Positions 1 through 8,437 of a stretch of DNA of 64,000 nucleotides are shown here, in pieces. How positions within the stretch are numbered: position 1 is the stretch's first letter; every line of letters starts with the position of its first letter. Source of the stretch: an uncultured Acidobacteriota bacterium (GTDB taxonomy: Bacteria > Acidobacteriota > Terriglobia > Bryobacterales > Bryobacteraceae); the NCBI GenBank assembly GCA_902826685.1, contig CADEFT010000015.1:62001-126000 (forward strand). The letters run 5' to 3'. Both the position numbers and the translations under genes were made by a program. The notes under the pieces are model-generated. The model did no database searches, was not told where the DNA came from, and saw only the letters and a list, made by a program, of their open reading frames with translations.

Positions 1-2
1 TG

Positions 3-1268
3 GCGAAGGACGAGGAGCCTTGCGCGCGAACCATCGTGGCCAACCTGGCGCGCCGGGCGTTCCGGCGGCCGGTGACGGACGCCGACATCAATCCGTTGAT
101 GGCGTTCTACAACAAACGCCGCCGCGCGGACGGCGATTTCGATCAAGGGATTCAGGCGGCGCTGGAGGCCGTGCTGGTGTCGCCCGATTTTCTTTTCCGT
201 TTCGAGCCCGACCCGCCCGGTGCGGCGCCGGGGAGCGTCTATCGCACGGGCGATCTGGAACTCGCCTCGCGGCTTTCTTTCTTCCTCTGGAGCAGCGTTC
301 CCGACGACGAACTGCTCAAGCTGGCCGAAGCCGGCCAATTACGGGATCCGGCGGTGCGCAAGGCGCAGGTGCGGCGCATGATGCTCGATCCGAAATCGGA
401 TGCGCTCATCCGCAATTTCGGCGGACAGTGGCTGTTCCTGCGCACCCTTGACGGCGCCAAGCCGGACGCCGACATCTTTTCCAACTTCGACGAGCCGCTG
501 CGCGGCGCCTTCCGCACCGAGACGGAACTGTTCCTCGCCAGCATTTTCCGCGAGAACCATAGCGTGCTGGCGCTGCTCGATGCCGATTATACGTTCGTGA
601 ACCAGCGGCTGGCGCGATTTTACGGGATGCCCGGCATTTACGGCGCGCACTTCCGCAAGGCGCGAGTCACCGATGCCAACCGCCGGGGGCTGCTGGGGCA
701 GGGCAGCGTGCTGACGGTGACCTCCTATCCCAATCGCACTTCGGTTGTGCAGCGCGGCAAGTGGATTCTCGAAAACCTGCTGGGCACGCCGCCACCGCCG
801 CCACCGGCCGACGTGCCGGAAGTGAAAACGAAATCGCACGATGGGAAACCGGTGAGCCTGCGCGCGGCCATGGAAGAGCATCGCAAGAATCCGGTCTGTG
901 CCTCCTGCCACGGGCGCATGGACCCGATCGGCTTCGCCTTAGAGAACTTCAACGCGGTGGGCGAATGGCGCAGCGAAGACGCGGGCGTTCCCATCGACAA
1001 CAAGGGCACGCTGCCGGACGGCACTGAGTTTCAGGGCCCGGCAGGTCTGCGGAAACTGCTGCTTGAGAAGCATCGCGATGAGTTCGTGCTAACCGTGACC
1101 GAGAAGCTTCTGACCTACGCGCTGGGGCGCGGTGTGGAGTTGTACGATAAGCCTACGGTGCGTGCGATCGCCCGGCAGGCGGCGCGCGACGACTACCGGA
1201 TGTCGGCGTTGGTGGAAGCGATCGTGGAGAGCGCTCCATTTCAAATGAGAAGGGCATCAACCAAATGA
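3..1268 (+). CDS. DUF1592/DUF1588/DUF1585 planctomycete-type cytochrome protein, 5' end outside window
   Basis: The reading frame is open from base 3, so the start lies upstream of the window; 421 residues are visible. The order of conserved segments fits the DUF1592-DUF1588-DUF1585 family: an N-terminal part rich in FRRPV/FLFRFE-type blocks, a VLTVTSYPNRTSVVQRG block, a CASCHGRMDP segment with a c-type haem motif (CxxCH), and a C-terminal LTYALGRG block. Such proteins are exported and always encoded beside DUF1552 proteins, as here: the next gene overlaps by 4 bp. The family's substrate is not established, although a role in extracytoplasmic redox or polymer breakdown is often suspected. The missing N-terminus probably carries a signal peptide and another cytochrome-like domain. 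Confidence 0.9.
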   Translation, partial: AKDEEPCARTIVANLARRAFRRPVTDADINPLMAFYNKRRRADGDFDQGIQAALEAVLVSPDFLFRFEPDPPGAAPGSVYRTGDLELASRLSFFLWSSVPDDELLKLAEAGQLRDPAVRKAQVRRMMLDPKSDALIRNFGGQWLFLRTLDGAKPDADIFSNFDEPLRGAFRTETELFLASIFRENHSVLALLDADYTFVNQRLARFYGMPGIYGAHFRKARVTDANRRGLLGQGSVLTVTSYPNRTSVVQRGKWILENLLGTPPPPPPADVPEVKTKSHDGKPVSLRAAMEEHRKNPVCASCHGRMDPIGFALENFNAVGEWRSEDAGVPIDNKGTLPDGTEFQGPAGLRKLLLEKHRDEFVLTVTEKLLTYALGRGVELYDKPTVRAIARQAARDDYRMSALVEAIVESAPFQMRRASTK

Positions 1269-2596
1269 TCATCAGCAAGAAAGCACTATCGCGCCGGACC
1301 CTGCTGCGAGGGGTGGGCGCATCGCTGGCGCTGCCCGTGCTCGATTCGATGACGCCCGCGCTTGCGGGAGGGCAGACCGCCCGGCCGGTGCGGATGGCGT
1401 TCCTCTATCACCCGGTCGGCATGATCATGGACCAATGGACGCCCAAGGCCAAGGGCTCGGGCTTCGAGTTCACGCCGACGATGAAGCCGCTTGAGCCGTA
1501 TCGCCAATACCTGAACGTGTTCACGGGCCTGGCGCAGGTGCAGGGACGCGCGCTTGGCGACGGCCCCGGCGATCATGCGCGCGAGGGCGCCACGTGGCTG
1601 ACCGGCGTGCACCCCAAACGGTCCGAGACCAACATCGGATGCGGCATTTCAGCCGATCAATGGGCGGCGAAAGAGTTGGGCAAGGCGACACAACTTTCCT
1701 CGCTCGAAATCGCGCTCGAATCGCCGGGGCTGGCGGGTGCGTGCGACCAGAACTACAGTTGCGCCTATACGAACACGGTCTCCTGGAAGACGCCGGCGAT
1801 TCCGTTGCCGATGGAGCCGAATCCACGGGCGATTTTCGAACGCCTGTTCGGCGATGGCGAAAGTAACGATGCCGCCTCGCGCGCCGCGCGGATGGCGCAA
1901 CAGCGCAGCCTGCTCGATTACGTCTCGGGCAGCATCGGCCGGTTGCAGACCAAACTGGGGCCGCGCGACCGCGGCAAGCTGAGCGAATACCTGGACGCGA
2001 TTCGCGACATCGAGCGGCGTATCGAGAGAGCCGAGCAGCAGAACGCCGAACTGAAAGTGCCGGAGATGGAACGGCCCGCCGGGGCTCCGGAGAAATTCGA
2101 GGATCACGCCAGGCTGATGGTGGACCTGCAGGCGATTGCCTACCAGACCGACCTGACGCGCGTGATCACGTTCATGCTGGGCCGCGCCGGCAGCAACCGT
2201 CCTTATCGCGCCATCGGGATTTCCGATGGGCACCACTCGCTGACGCATCACATGAACGATCCGGAAAAGATCGCCAAGGTGGCGCAGATCGACGCGCACC
2301 TGGTGCGCACCTTCGCCTACTACCTGGAGAAGATGAAGTCGACTCCGGATGGCGACGGCACGCTGCTCGACAATCTGATGATCTGCTACGGCAGCAGTTT
2401 GGGCGATGCCAATATCCACACCCATCACGATCTGCCGATCGCGCTGGTGGCGGGCACGAAGCTGTTCGAGGGCGGCCGCCATCTGGTCTATTCGAGCGAG
2501 ACGCCGCTGAACAACCTGTTCCTCAACATGTTCGACAAGGCCGGTGTGCCGTGCGAACGGCTGGGTGACAGCACGGGCCGCCTGGCGCAGTTGTGA
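1265..2596 (+). CDS. DUF1552 family Tat-exported protein
   Basis: The 443-residue protein begins with a twin-arginine signal (SRRTLLRGVGASLALP), so it is probably folded before export. The remainder matches the DUF1552 family, with the characteristic opening VRMAFLYHPVGM, the central DLTRVITFMLGRAGSNRPY block and the closing NNLFLNMFDKAGV block. The start ATG overlaps the stop of the preceding DUF1592-type gene by 4 bp, and the downstream ankyrin gene overlaps its stop in the same way, so the three form one operon with translational coupling. DUF1552 proteins are distantly related to DUF1501/sulfatase-like alkaline-phosphatase-superfamily proteins. The biochemical activity is unknown. Confidence 0.9.
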   Translation: MIISKKALSRRTLLRGVGASLALPVLDSMTPALAGGQTARPVRMAFLYHPVGMIMDQWTPKAKGSGFEFTPTMKPLEPYRQYLNVFTGLAQVQGRALGDGPGDHAREGATWLTGVHPKRSETNIGCGISADQWAAKELGKATQLSSLEIALESPGLAGACDQNYSCAYTNTVSWKTPAIPLPMEPNPRAIFERLFGDGESNDAASRAARMAQQRSLLDYVSGSIGRLQTKLGPRDRGKLSEYLDAIRDIERRIERAEQQNAELKVPEMERPAGAPEKFEDHARLMVDLQAIAYQTDLTRVITFMLGRAGSNRPYRAIGISDGHHSLTHHMNDPEKIAKVAQIDAHLVRTFAYYLEKMKSTPDGDGTLLDNLMICYGSSLGDANIHTHHDLPIALVAGTKLFEGGRHLVYSSETPLNNLFLNMFDKAGVPCERLGDSTGRLAQL

Positions 2597-3924
2597 TTCT
2601 CTTTGCGATCGCTTTCGGTGTGGCCGCGTGCGCGGCGGACTTGCGTCTGCTCGACGCGGTGAAGCGCCGCGATCCGGCGGCGGTGGAAGCGATGCTGCGC
2701 GAGCGGGCCGACGTGAACGCCGCGCAGCCGGATGGCGCGACCGCGCTTGCCTGGGCCGCGCACAACGGCGATCGCGCGCTGGCGGAGAAGCTGATTGCCG
2801 CGGGCGCCAACGTCAACGCCGCCAATGAATACGGCGAATCGCCCCTTACGTTAGCCGCGATGAACGGCGATGCGGAACTGGTCGAGCGGCTGTTGAAAGC
2901 GGGAGCCGATGCGAAGGCCGCTCGCTGGAACGGGGAAACGGCGCTGATGATTGCGGCGGGCTCGGGCAGTGTGGAGGCCGTGAGGGCGCTTATCGGCGCC
3001 GGGGCCGAAGTGAACGCCGCCGAAAGCCGCAAGAAGCAGACCGCTTTGATGTGGGCCGCGGCCGAAGGCCACTCCGCGATTGTGGAATTGTTGATCGCGC
3101 GCGGCGCCGACGTGAAAGCCATCTCGACCGGCGGGTTTCGAGCCTTGGCCTTTGCGGCGGGAAAAGACGACGGGCGCGGCGTCAAGGCACTGGTAACCGC
3201 CGGGGGCGACGCCAACCAGGTGCTGCCCGACGGCAACAGCGTATTAATGTCGGCGGTGGCCCATCGCGCCTCGAAGGCGGCGGCGGAGCTGCTGGCGGCG
3301 GGCGCCGATGCCAAGCGTGCGGATCGCGCCGGGAATACGCCGCTCCACGTGGCGGCGCAGAATGGCAGCCTGCCGATCGTCAAGGATCTTCTGGCGCGCG
3401 GCGCCGAGGTGGACGCGAGAAGTCCCAGGATCACCCCGGAGCAGATGCGTGCGGCGCCGTTTTTCCGCCGCCCCATCGGAGAGCAGACGCCGCTGCTGAT
3501 GGCGGCCCGCGCCGGCCATATCGAGACGATGCGGGCGCTGATCGACGCGGGAGCCGATCCGAAGGTGAAGGCACAGGACGCCAGCACCTTCCTGATGGCC
3601 GCCACCGGCAGCGGACGCGTGGCGGTGGTTCAGTTCGCCCATGGCCTCGATCCCGATACGAAGGCAGTGACCGATAACGGCACCACGCTCATGCACGCCG
3701 CGGTCACCGGCAACTCGGGAGGCGCGACGCAGGAAGGGCAGGAACGGGTGTGCGAAGTGATCCGCTTTCTGGCCGCTCAGGGTGCGCCGCTCGATGAGAA
3801 GAACGCCGCCGGGCGCACGCCCATCGACCTGGCGGACATCCTGCCCATCGACAAGGCGGTGGACCTGTTGACGGAGTTGATCTTGAAGAGCGGCGCGAAA
3901 CCGAAGTCGCCGTCGAAGCGCTAA
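2593..3924 (+). CDS. Ankyrin-repeat protein
   Basis: The start is a GTG whose last two bases overlap the TGA of the DUF1552 gene. A short hydrophobic N-terminus (ILFAIAFGVAACAA) suggests a signal peptide, possibly with a lipid-type Cys. The rest consists of roughly ten ankyrin repeats with the usual G-ADVNA / G-TALMWAA pattern from about residue 20 to 415, consistent with a periplasmic protein-binding scaffold. Ankyrin proteins often accompany DUF1592/DUF1552 operons in Acidobacteria and Planctomycetes, so it may bind those partners; this is inferred from position only. The 3' end overlaps the convergent vapC gene by 4 bp. Confidence 0.9.
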   Translation: MILFAIAFGVAACAADLRLLDAVKRRDPAAVEAMLRERADVNAAQPDGATALAWAAHNGDRALAEKLIAAGANVNAANEYGESPLTLAAMNGDAELVERLLKAGADAKAARWNGETALMIAAGSGSVEAVRALIGAGAEVNAAESRKKQTALMWAAAEGHSAIVELLIARGADVKAISTGGFRALAFAAGKDDGRGVKALVTAGGDANQVLPDGNSVLMSAVAHRASKAAAELLAAGADAKRADRAGNTPLHVAAQNGSLPIVKDLLARGAEVDARSPRITPEQMRAAPFFRRPIGEQTPLLMAARAGHIETMRALIDAGADPKVKAQDASTFLMAATGSGRVAVVQFAHGLDPDTKAVTDNGTTLMHAAVTGNSGGATQEGQERVCEVIRFLAAQGAPLDEKNAAGRTPIDLADILPIDKAVDLLTELILKSGAKPKSPSKR

Positions 3925-4316
3925 CGGAACCAGTTTTCCAGTACAAGCCCTGGCACTTTACCGAATTCCCGCGTGTTGTTGGTGACCAGGATGGCTCCGT
4001 TCACCAGCGTCATAGCGGCGATCAAGGTATCCAAAGGACCGATCTTCGAGCCGAGCCTCTCCAGATCGATCCGCAAACGCGCGCCGGCCGAAGCCGCGCG
4101 AGCGTCGAACGGCAGGATGCGGCACACGCGAATGAGTTCGGCCAGTTGCCGCTGCCGGCGGGAAACATTATTGCAGCGAAGTACGCCTTGCTCGACTTCG
4201 TAAAGAGCGATCGATGGCACGGCGATTTGATCCGGGGAAACCGCCGCCAGACGAGCGGCCACATTGCCTCTGCCCTGGAACGCATGAATAATGGTGTTCG
4301 CATCCAACGCAAACAT
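3921..4316 (-). CDS. vapC: VapC-type PIN-domain ribonuclease toxin
   Basis: This 131-residue PIN-domain protein should be an Mg2+-dependent endoribonuclease toxin. The acidic positions expected of VapC are visible: Asp5 in FALDANTII, Glu40 in ALYEVEQG and Asp96 in IGPLDTLIAAM, followed by the family signature VTNNTREF. It starts 3 bp after the stop of the small upstream gene, the usual antitoxin-toxin arrangement. The 131-residue length is normal for VapC, and nothing suggests decay. The RNA target cannot be read from sequence. The stop overlaps the end of the convergent ankyrin gene by 4 bp. Confidence 0.9.
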   Translation of the reverse strand: MFALDANTIIHAFQGRGNVAARLAAVSPDQIAVPSIALYEVEQGVLRCNNVSRRQRQLAELIRVCRILPFDARAASAGARLRIDLERLGSKIGPLDTLIAAMTLVNGAILVTNNTREFGKVPGLVLENWFR

Positions 4317-4319
4317 GAA

Positions 4320-4553
4320 TCAGTCGAGCCTCGCGCGGCGCGCATCCCTGCCGTAATTTGACCGGATACGGCCCAGATCCGGGACATCGCTCCATGTGCC
4401 AAAGGAGTCCAGCACGTGTCGAGGCCAGACTTTGGCTTCGTTCGCCTCGATCTTTTGAGCGATCCACTTGGAGACGGAGATGCCCTCCGATTTCGCGCTG
4501 CGCCGGACTCTTTGCTCCAGTGTATCGTCGAGATAGATCGTCACTTGGCTCAT
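4320..4553 (-). CDS. vapB: VapB-like ribbon-helix-helix antitoxin
   Basis: The 77-residue protein has an N-terminal ribbon-helix-helix DNA-binding fold (SQVTIYLDDTLEQRVRR, then SEGISVSKWIAQKI). A C-terminal tail with aromatic and acidic residues (SFGTWSDVP) would neutralise the PIN toxin encoded 3 bp downstream. It probably represses its own promoter, which must lie in the 25-bp AT-rich gap upstream. No Shine-Dalgarno is visible before the ATG, and a TATAAT (minus strand, 4562-4567) sits only about 9 bp upstream, so a leaderless or very short-leader mRNA is likely. RHH antitoxins of this shape pair with VapC in many soil bacteria. Confidence 0.85.
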   Translation of the reverse strand: MSQVTIYLDDTLEQRVRRSAKSEGISVSKWIAQKIEANEAKVWPRHVLDSFGTWSDVPDLGRIRSNYGRDARRARLD

Positions 4554-4578
4554 ATATGTATATTATATTAGATTTGTC
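4554..4578. promoter_or_regulatory. AT-rich divergent promoter/operator between vapB and the 4579 gene
   Basis: The 25-bp gap is almost entirely A+T in a G+C-rich region. On the minus strand TATAAT occupies 4562-4567 (vapB direction). On the plus strand TATATT occupies 4564-4569, overlapping it (direction of the gene at 4579). Both would place transcription starts at or next to the start codons, and neither gene has a Shine-Dalgarno. The symmetric TATA-type sequence could also be the VapBC operator, which would make the two promoters mutually exclusive. Confidence 0.45.
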
Positions 4579-5802
4579 ATGAATCGACGCACTTTTCTCG
4601 CCTCCAGCGCCGCGCTCGCCGCGCAGAGCCCCACGCCCAAAAAGATCGCCGCCATCATCACCGAATACCGGCCCGGCTCGCATGCCGACGTCGTGGTGGG
4701 CAAATACCTGGAGGGCTTCAACCAGGACGACCGGCCGCCCTATCCGCGCTCGAAGATCGTTTCGATGTTTACCGAGCAGGTGCCCAAGCAGGACATGAGC
4801 CGGGAGCGGGCGGCGAAATACAAAGTTCCGATCTTCCGCACCGTCGCCGATGCGCTGACTCTTGGCGGGGACGAACTCGCCGTCGATGGCGTGCTGCTGA
4901 TCGGCGAGCACGGCAGCTATCCGATGAACGACAAGGAGCAGACGCTGTATCCGCGCTTTGAGATGTTTCTCAAGATCGCCGATGTCTTCCGGCAGAGCCG
5001 CAGGGCCGTGCCGGTTTTCAACGATAAGCATCTTTCGTTCAACTTCCGGCAGGCGCGGCGGATGGTGGAGATCTCGCGGGAGTTGAAGTTCCCCATGCTC
5101 GCCGGCTCGTCGGTTCCGGTGGCGCGGCGCGAACCCGCCATCGACGCTCCGTCCGGTGCGGCGCAGAAGCGCGCGGTGGCGATCTCCTACAGCGGGCTCG
5201 ATATCTACGGCTTCCACCTGCTCGAAGCGCTGCAATGCATGACGGAGCGCCGCAAGGGCGGCGAAACCGGCGTGCGCGCCGTGCAATGCCTGGAGAATCA
5301 GGCCTGCTGGGACTATCTGGAGCGCACGGGTTGGGCGAAGCAACTGTTCGAAGCCGCGCTCACGCGCAGCAACACGCGCAAGCGAGGCGACGCGAAACAA
5401 CTGGTGAAGTCGCCATCGGTGTTCGTCGTCGAATACGCCGATGGACTCACCGCGGCGGCGTTCCTGATGACCGGCATGCTCGAAGATTTCACGGTGGCGT
5501 TAGAAGTGGAAGGACGGGCGGCGCCGGTAACCGTTCTGATGGATTTGCAGAACGGACGCCCGCATCATCACTTCGGATGCCTGGTGAAGAACATCGAACG
5601 GATGTTTGAGACCGGCAAGGCGCCATACCCGGTGGAACGGACGCTGCTCACCAGCGGGATGCTCGATTTCGCGCTGGAATCGCGGATTCGCGGCCACGCG
5701 CGGCTGGAGACGCCGGAATTGGCCAGGGTCCGCTACCAGGCGCCAAGCGAATCGTTTTTCTGCCCCAAGGGTTGGGGACCGGACGGCAAGCGGCTGGATT
5801 GA
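4579..5802 (+). CDS. Conserved exported protein of unknown function
   Basis: The 407-residue protein starts with a Tat-like leader (MNRRTFLASSAALAAQ). I recognise it only as a conserved hypothetical type seen in Acidobacteria and Planctomycetes. The N-terminal part resembles a Rossmann-like fold (KKIAAIITEYRPGSHADVVVGKYLEG), followed by a VDGVLLIGEHGSYP block, a conserved FNDKHLSF segment and a late HHHFGCLVKNIERMFETGKAPYPVERTLL segment. The last arrangement recalls the C-terminal region of Gfo/Idh/MocA proteins, which use a similar closing motif, but no cofactor site was identified. It lies just before a convergent GH109-like oxidoreductase gene (4-bp gap), so carbohydrate metabolism is possible. 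Confidence 0.7.
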   Translation: MNRRTFLASSAALAAQSPTPKKIAAIITEYRPGSHADVVVGKYLEGFNQDDRPPYPRSKIVSMFTEQVPKQDMSRERAAKYKVPIFRTVADALTLGGDELAVDGVLLIGEHGSYPMNDKEQTLYPRFEMFLKIADVFRQSRRAVPVFNDKHLSFNFRQARRMVEISRELKFPMLAGSSVPVARREPAIDAPSGAAQKRAVAISYSGLDIYGFHLLEALQCMTERRKGGETGVRAVQCLENQACWDYLERTGWAKQLFEAALTRSNTRKRGDAKQLVKSPSVFVVEYADGLTAAAFLMTGMLEDFTVALEVEGRAAPVTVLMDLQNGRPHHHFGCLVKNIERMFETGKAPYPVERTLLTSGMLDFALESRIRGHARLETPELARVRYQAPSESFFCPKGWGPDGKRLD

Positions 5803-5806
5803 GCGG

Positions 5807-7087
5807 CTATTCCACGGCAAGTGGCTTGGCGGTACGCCAGCGCCCGCGCGTGAAATCGGGAAAATCGGTGGGCGCTCCTCGAGCCGCCACCGATTGCTGG
5901 GTCAAGGGGACGATCACGCTCCAGGTAGCGCTGTCGTAAACATCGATGGGCGTTTGTGTTTTATGACGCACGGCGCGCAGGAATTCGTGCAGGGTGATGT
6001 AGTCGGCTCCGCCGTGTCCGGAGTTGGCGGCCAGTTTGCTCAACCGCGTCCATAGCGGATGTTCGTATCGCTCGAAGTATGGCGCGGTGCTTTCCCACTC
6101 CGGCTCGCCGCCTTTGGTCTTCGGGCTGCGGCCCTGCAAGTAGATCTTGTCGAGCGTACCGGAGTAGATGCCCTGCGTACCCTGCAGCCGCAGAATCAGG
6201 TCGTAAGGCCGCGGCGACTGCGTGTTGTAGTAAAGCGTGACCGTGAGCCCGTTCTCGGTGCGGATGAGCGTGGTGTTCACATCGCCTTGTGCGAACACAC
6301 GCCTGGCCGCGGGATGGTCCTTGCCAAATTTCCGCTCGGCATGGAGATGGGGGCCGAGCGACCGCGAACTCATGGAATTGAGATAAGTGAAGCGATCGCC
6401 GCGGTTGATATTCATCCACCAGGCGACCGGTCCGATGGGATGCGTCGGATATTGATTGCCGTTGCGTTCGGCGGCATAGACGGCGCGCCAGGTGAGGTCG
6501 CCCGTGCTGGTGAACTGATGGTCCGGCAGATAGTGCTGATATCCGGCTTCGGCATCGAGCAATTCGCCGAGCACGCCCTGCCGCGCCAGATTCAACACCA
6601 TCAGCACATTGCGGAAGTAGCAGACGTTTTCGAGCATCATGCAGGGCACGCCGGTCTTCTCGGAGGTGTCGACCAGCTCCCAACATTCTTCGACCGTCAG
6701 CGCGGCCGGCACTTCGACGCCCGCATACTTGCCGGCCTTCATGGCGGCCACGGCCATCCTGGTGTGCCATTGCCAGGGCGTGGCGACGATGACGGCATCG
6801 AGATCGGTGCGGTCGAGCAGGCGCCGGTAGTCCTCGGGGCCGCGCTGATAGCCTTCAGGCTTTCCGCGGCCGGTCTTCGCCACCAGTTCCTGGGCACGGG
6901 AAACACGCTCTTCGTTTACATCGCAAACGGCGGGCACGTCGACGCCCGGTTGGGAAAGCATGGTTCGCATCAGGCTGGTTCCGCGATTACCCACGCCGAG
7001 CATGGCCACCCGGACAGGACGTTCCGTCTGCGCCTGCGCGAGGCCCACCAGACCCGCCGCCATCCACCGCCGGCGGCTCAGCCTCAT
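5807..7087 (-). CDS. Gfo/Idh/MocA-family protein, GH109-like
   Basis: The 426-residue protein has a Tat-type leader (RLSRRRWMAAGLVGLAQA) and a Rossmann NAD-binding motif (VAMLGVGNRG) close to the N-terminus. Family markers follow: the TPWQWHTRMAVAAMKAGKY block, then EVPAALTVEECWELVDTSE and CMMLENVCYFRN. These resemble glycoside hydrolase family 109, which cleaves alpha-N-acetylgalactosamine by an NAD-dependent oxidation-elimination mechanism. Many relatives act on other sugars, so the exact substrate is open. Its start overlaps the upstream DUF1501 gene by 4 bp, making it the last gene of a three-gene leftward operon. Confidence 0.85.
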   Translation of the reverse strand: MRLSRRRWMAAGLVGLAQAQTERPVRVAMLGVGNRGTSLMRTMLSQPGVDVPAVCDVNEERVSRAQELVAKTGRGKPEGYQRGPEDYRRLLDRTDLDAVIVATPWQWHTRMAVAAMKAGKYAGVEVPAALTVEECWELVDTSEKTGVPCMMLENVCYFRNVLMVLNLARQGVLGELLDAEAGYQHYLPDHQFTSTGDLTWRAVYAAERNGNQYPTHPIGPVAWWMNINRGDRFTYLNSMSSRSLGPHLHAERKFGKDHPAARRVFAQGDVNTTLIRTENGLTVTLYYNTQSPRPYDLILRLQGTQGIYSGTLDKIYLQGRSPKTKGGEPEWESTAPYFERYEHPLWTRLSKLAANSGHGGADYITLHEFLRAVRHKTQTPIDVYDSATWSVIVPLTQQSVAARGAPTDFPDFTRGRWRTAKPLAVE

Positions 7088-8433
7088 GCGAGAATCCCGC
7101 CAATCACCTGGCCGCCGACATCGGTGAGGCGGAAATCGCGGCCGCTGTAGCGATAGGTCAGCCGCGTGTGGTCGAGTCCCAACTGGTTCAGAATGGTGGC
7201 CTGCAGGTCGTGCGGGTGCACCCGCTTATCCACGGCGCGATAGCCGAAATCGTCGGTAGCGCCATAGGCGACGCCGCCCTTGATGCCACCGCCGGCAAGC
7301 AGCGTGGTGAACGCGTGCACGTTGTGATCGCGGCCCTGATTGATACGAAGCTGCCCGGCGCTCTGAATCATCGGCGTCCGGCCGAACTCGGTGCCCACGA
7401 TTAACAAGGTGGAATCGAACAGGCCGCGTGCCTTCAAATCTTCCACCAGCGAGGCGATGGCCGCGTCGGCGATACGCGAAAGGCCACGGTGGGAGTTGAT
7501 GTCCTCATGGCTGTCCCAAGGCTGCGAATCGCCGAAGTACACCTGCACCATGCGCACGCCGCGCTCCACCAGGCGGCGCGCCAGCAGGCATCCGCGCCCG
7601 AAATCGTCGTCGCCGTAGCGCTCCCGCGTGACGGGCGATTCCTTGTCGAGATCGAACGCTTCGGGCGCCTCCATTTGCATGCGGAACGCCACTTCCATGG
7701 CTTGCACGCCTTCGGCCAGTTTGGGTTGATTTCCGGAACGTCCGAGATAGAGATGGTTCAAACGATCGAGCAGTGCCAGTTGCCGCTGCTGCTCATCGAT
7801 GGTGAGCGAAGCGTTGCGAATGTTCTGCACCAGCTTTTCCGGTGTGCGCTCGCTGTTGGGGACGTAGGTGCCCTGATAGGCGTTGGGCAGAAAACCGGAG
7901 GTCCACAGGCGCGGCCCCATCACCGGATAGCCGGGACAAAGGGCGATGAAGCCGGGCAGGTTCCGATTGAGCGTGCCCAGGCCATAGGTGATCCACGATC
8001 CCATCGACGGGCGGCCCGACAACTGATGGCCCGTATTCATCAACATCAGGGAAGGGCCGTGATTGCCGTTATCGGCATAGCAGGAGCGGACGACGGCGAA
8101 ATCGTCGATCATCGCGCCCACCTTCGGGAAAACCTCGCTGACCTCGATGCCGCTCCGCCCGCATTTGGAGAAACGGAACGGCGAAGCCATCAGGTTACCG
8201 GTGGCGCTGTCGGTTGGCAGCTTGGGACCGGGCAGCGGCTTGCCGTTCTGCCGGGTCAATTCCGTTTTCGGATCGAACGTATCCACCTGCGACATGCCGC
8301 CGTTGAGGAACAGGAAAATCACCTGCTTCGCTTTGGGCGGGAAGTGAGGCTTCTGTTCGATGGCGCCGGCAAGACCCACGGAACCGAATCCGCATCCGAG
8401 CATCTGAAGCGCTTCTCTTCTATTCATGCTCAC
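7084..8433 (-). CDS. DUF1501 family exported protein
   Basis: The 449-residue protein matches DUF1501, an alkaline-phosphatase-superfamily group. It has an N-terminal Tat-like leader (MNRREALQMLGCGFGSVGLAGA), then KQVIFLFLNGGMSQVDTFDPK, SYGLG-type and WDSHEDINSHRGLSRIADAAIASLVEDLKARGL blocks, and a C-terminal GTEFGRTPMIQSAG...GRDHN metal-site-like segment. DUF1501 proteins are nearly always paired with DUF1549/DUF1553 cytochrome-like proteins, and that partner is directly upstream (4-bp gap). The catalytic activity of the pair has not been established. They are abundant in Planctomycetes and Acidobacteria and are suspected of degrading complex polysaccharides. Confidence 0.9.
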   Translation of the reverse strand: MSMNRREALQMLGCGFGSVGLAGAIEQKPHFPPKAKQVIFLFLNGGMSQVDTFDPKTELTRQNGKPLPGPKLPTDSATGNLMASPFRFSKCGRSGIEVSEVFPKVGAMIDDFAVVRSCYADNGNHGPSLMLMNTGHQLSGRPSMGSWITYGLGTLNRNLPGFIALCPGYPVMGPRLWTSGFLPNAYQGTYVPNSERTPEKLVQNIRNASLTIDEQQRQLALLDRLNHLYLGRSGNQPKLAEGVQAMEVAFRMQMEAPEAFDLDKESPVTRERYGDDDFGRGCLLARRLVERGVRMVQVYFGDSQPWDSHEDINSHRGLSRIADAAIASLVEDLKARGLFDSTLLIVGTEFGRTPMIQSAGQLRINQGRDHNVHAFTTLLAGGGIKGGVAYGATDDFGYRAVDKRVHPHDLQATILNQLGLDHTRLTYRYSGRDFRLTDVGGQVIGGILA

Positions 8434-8437
8434 TTCC

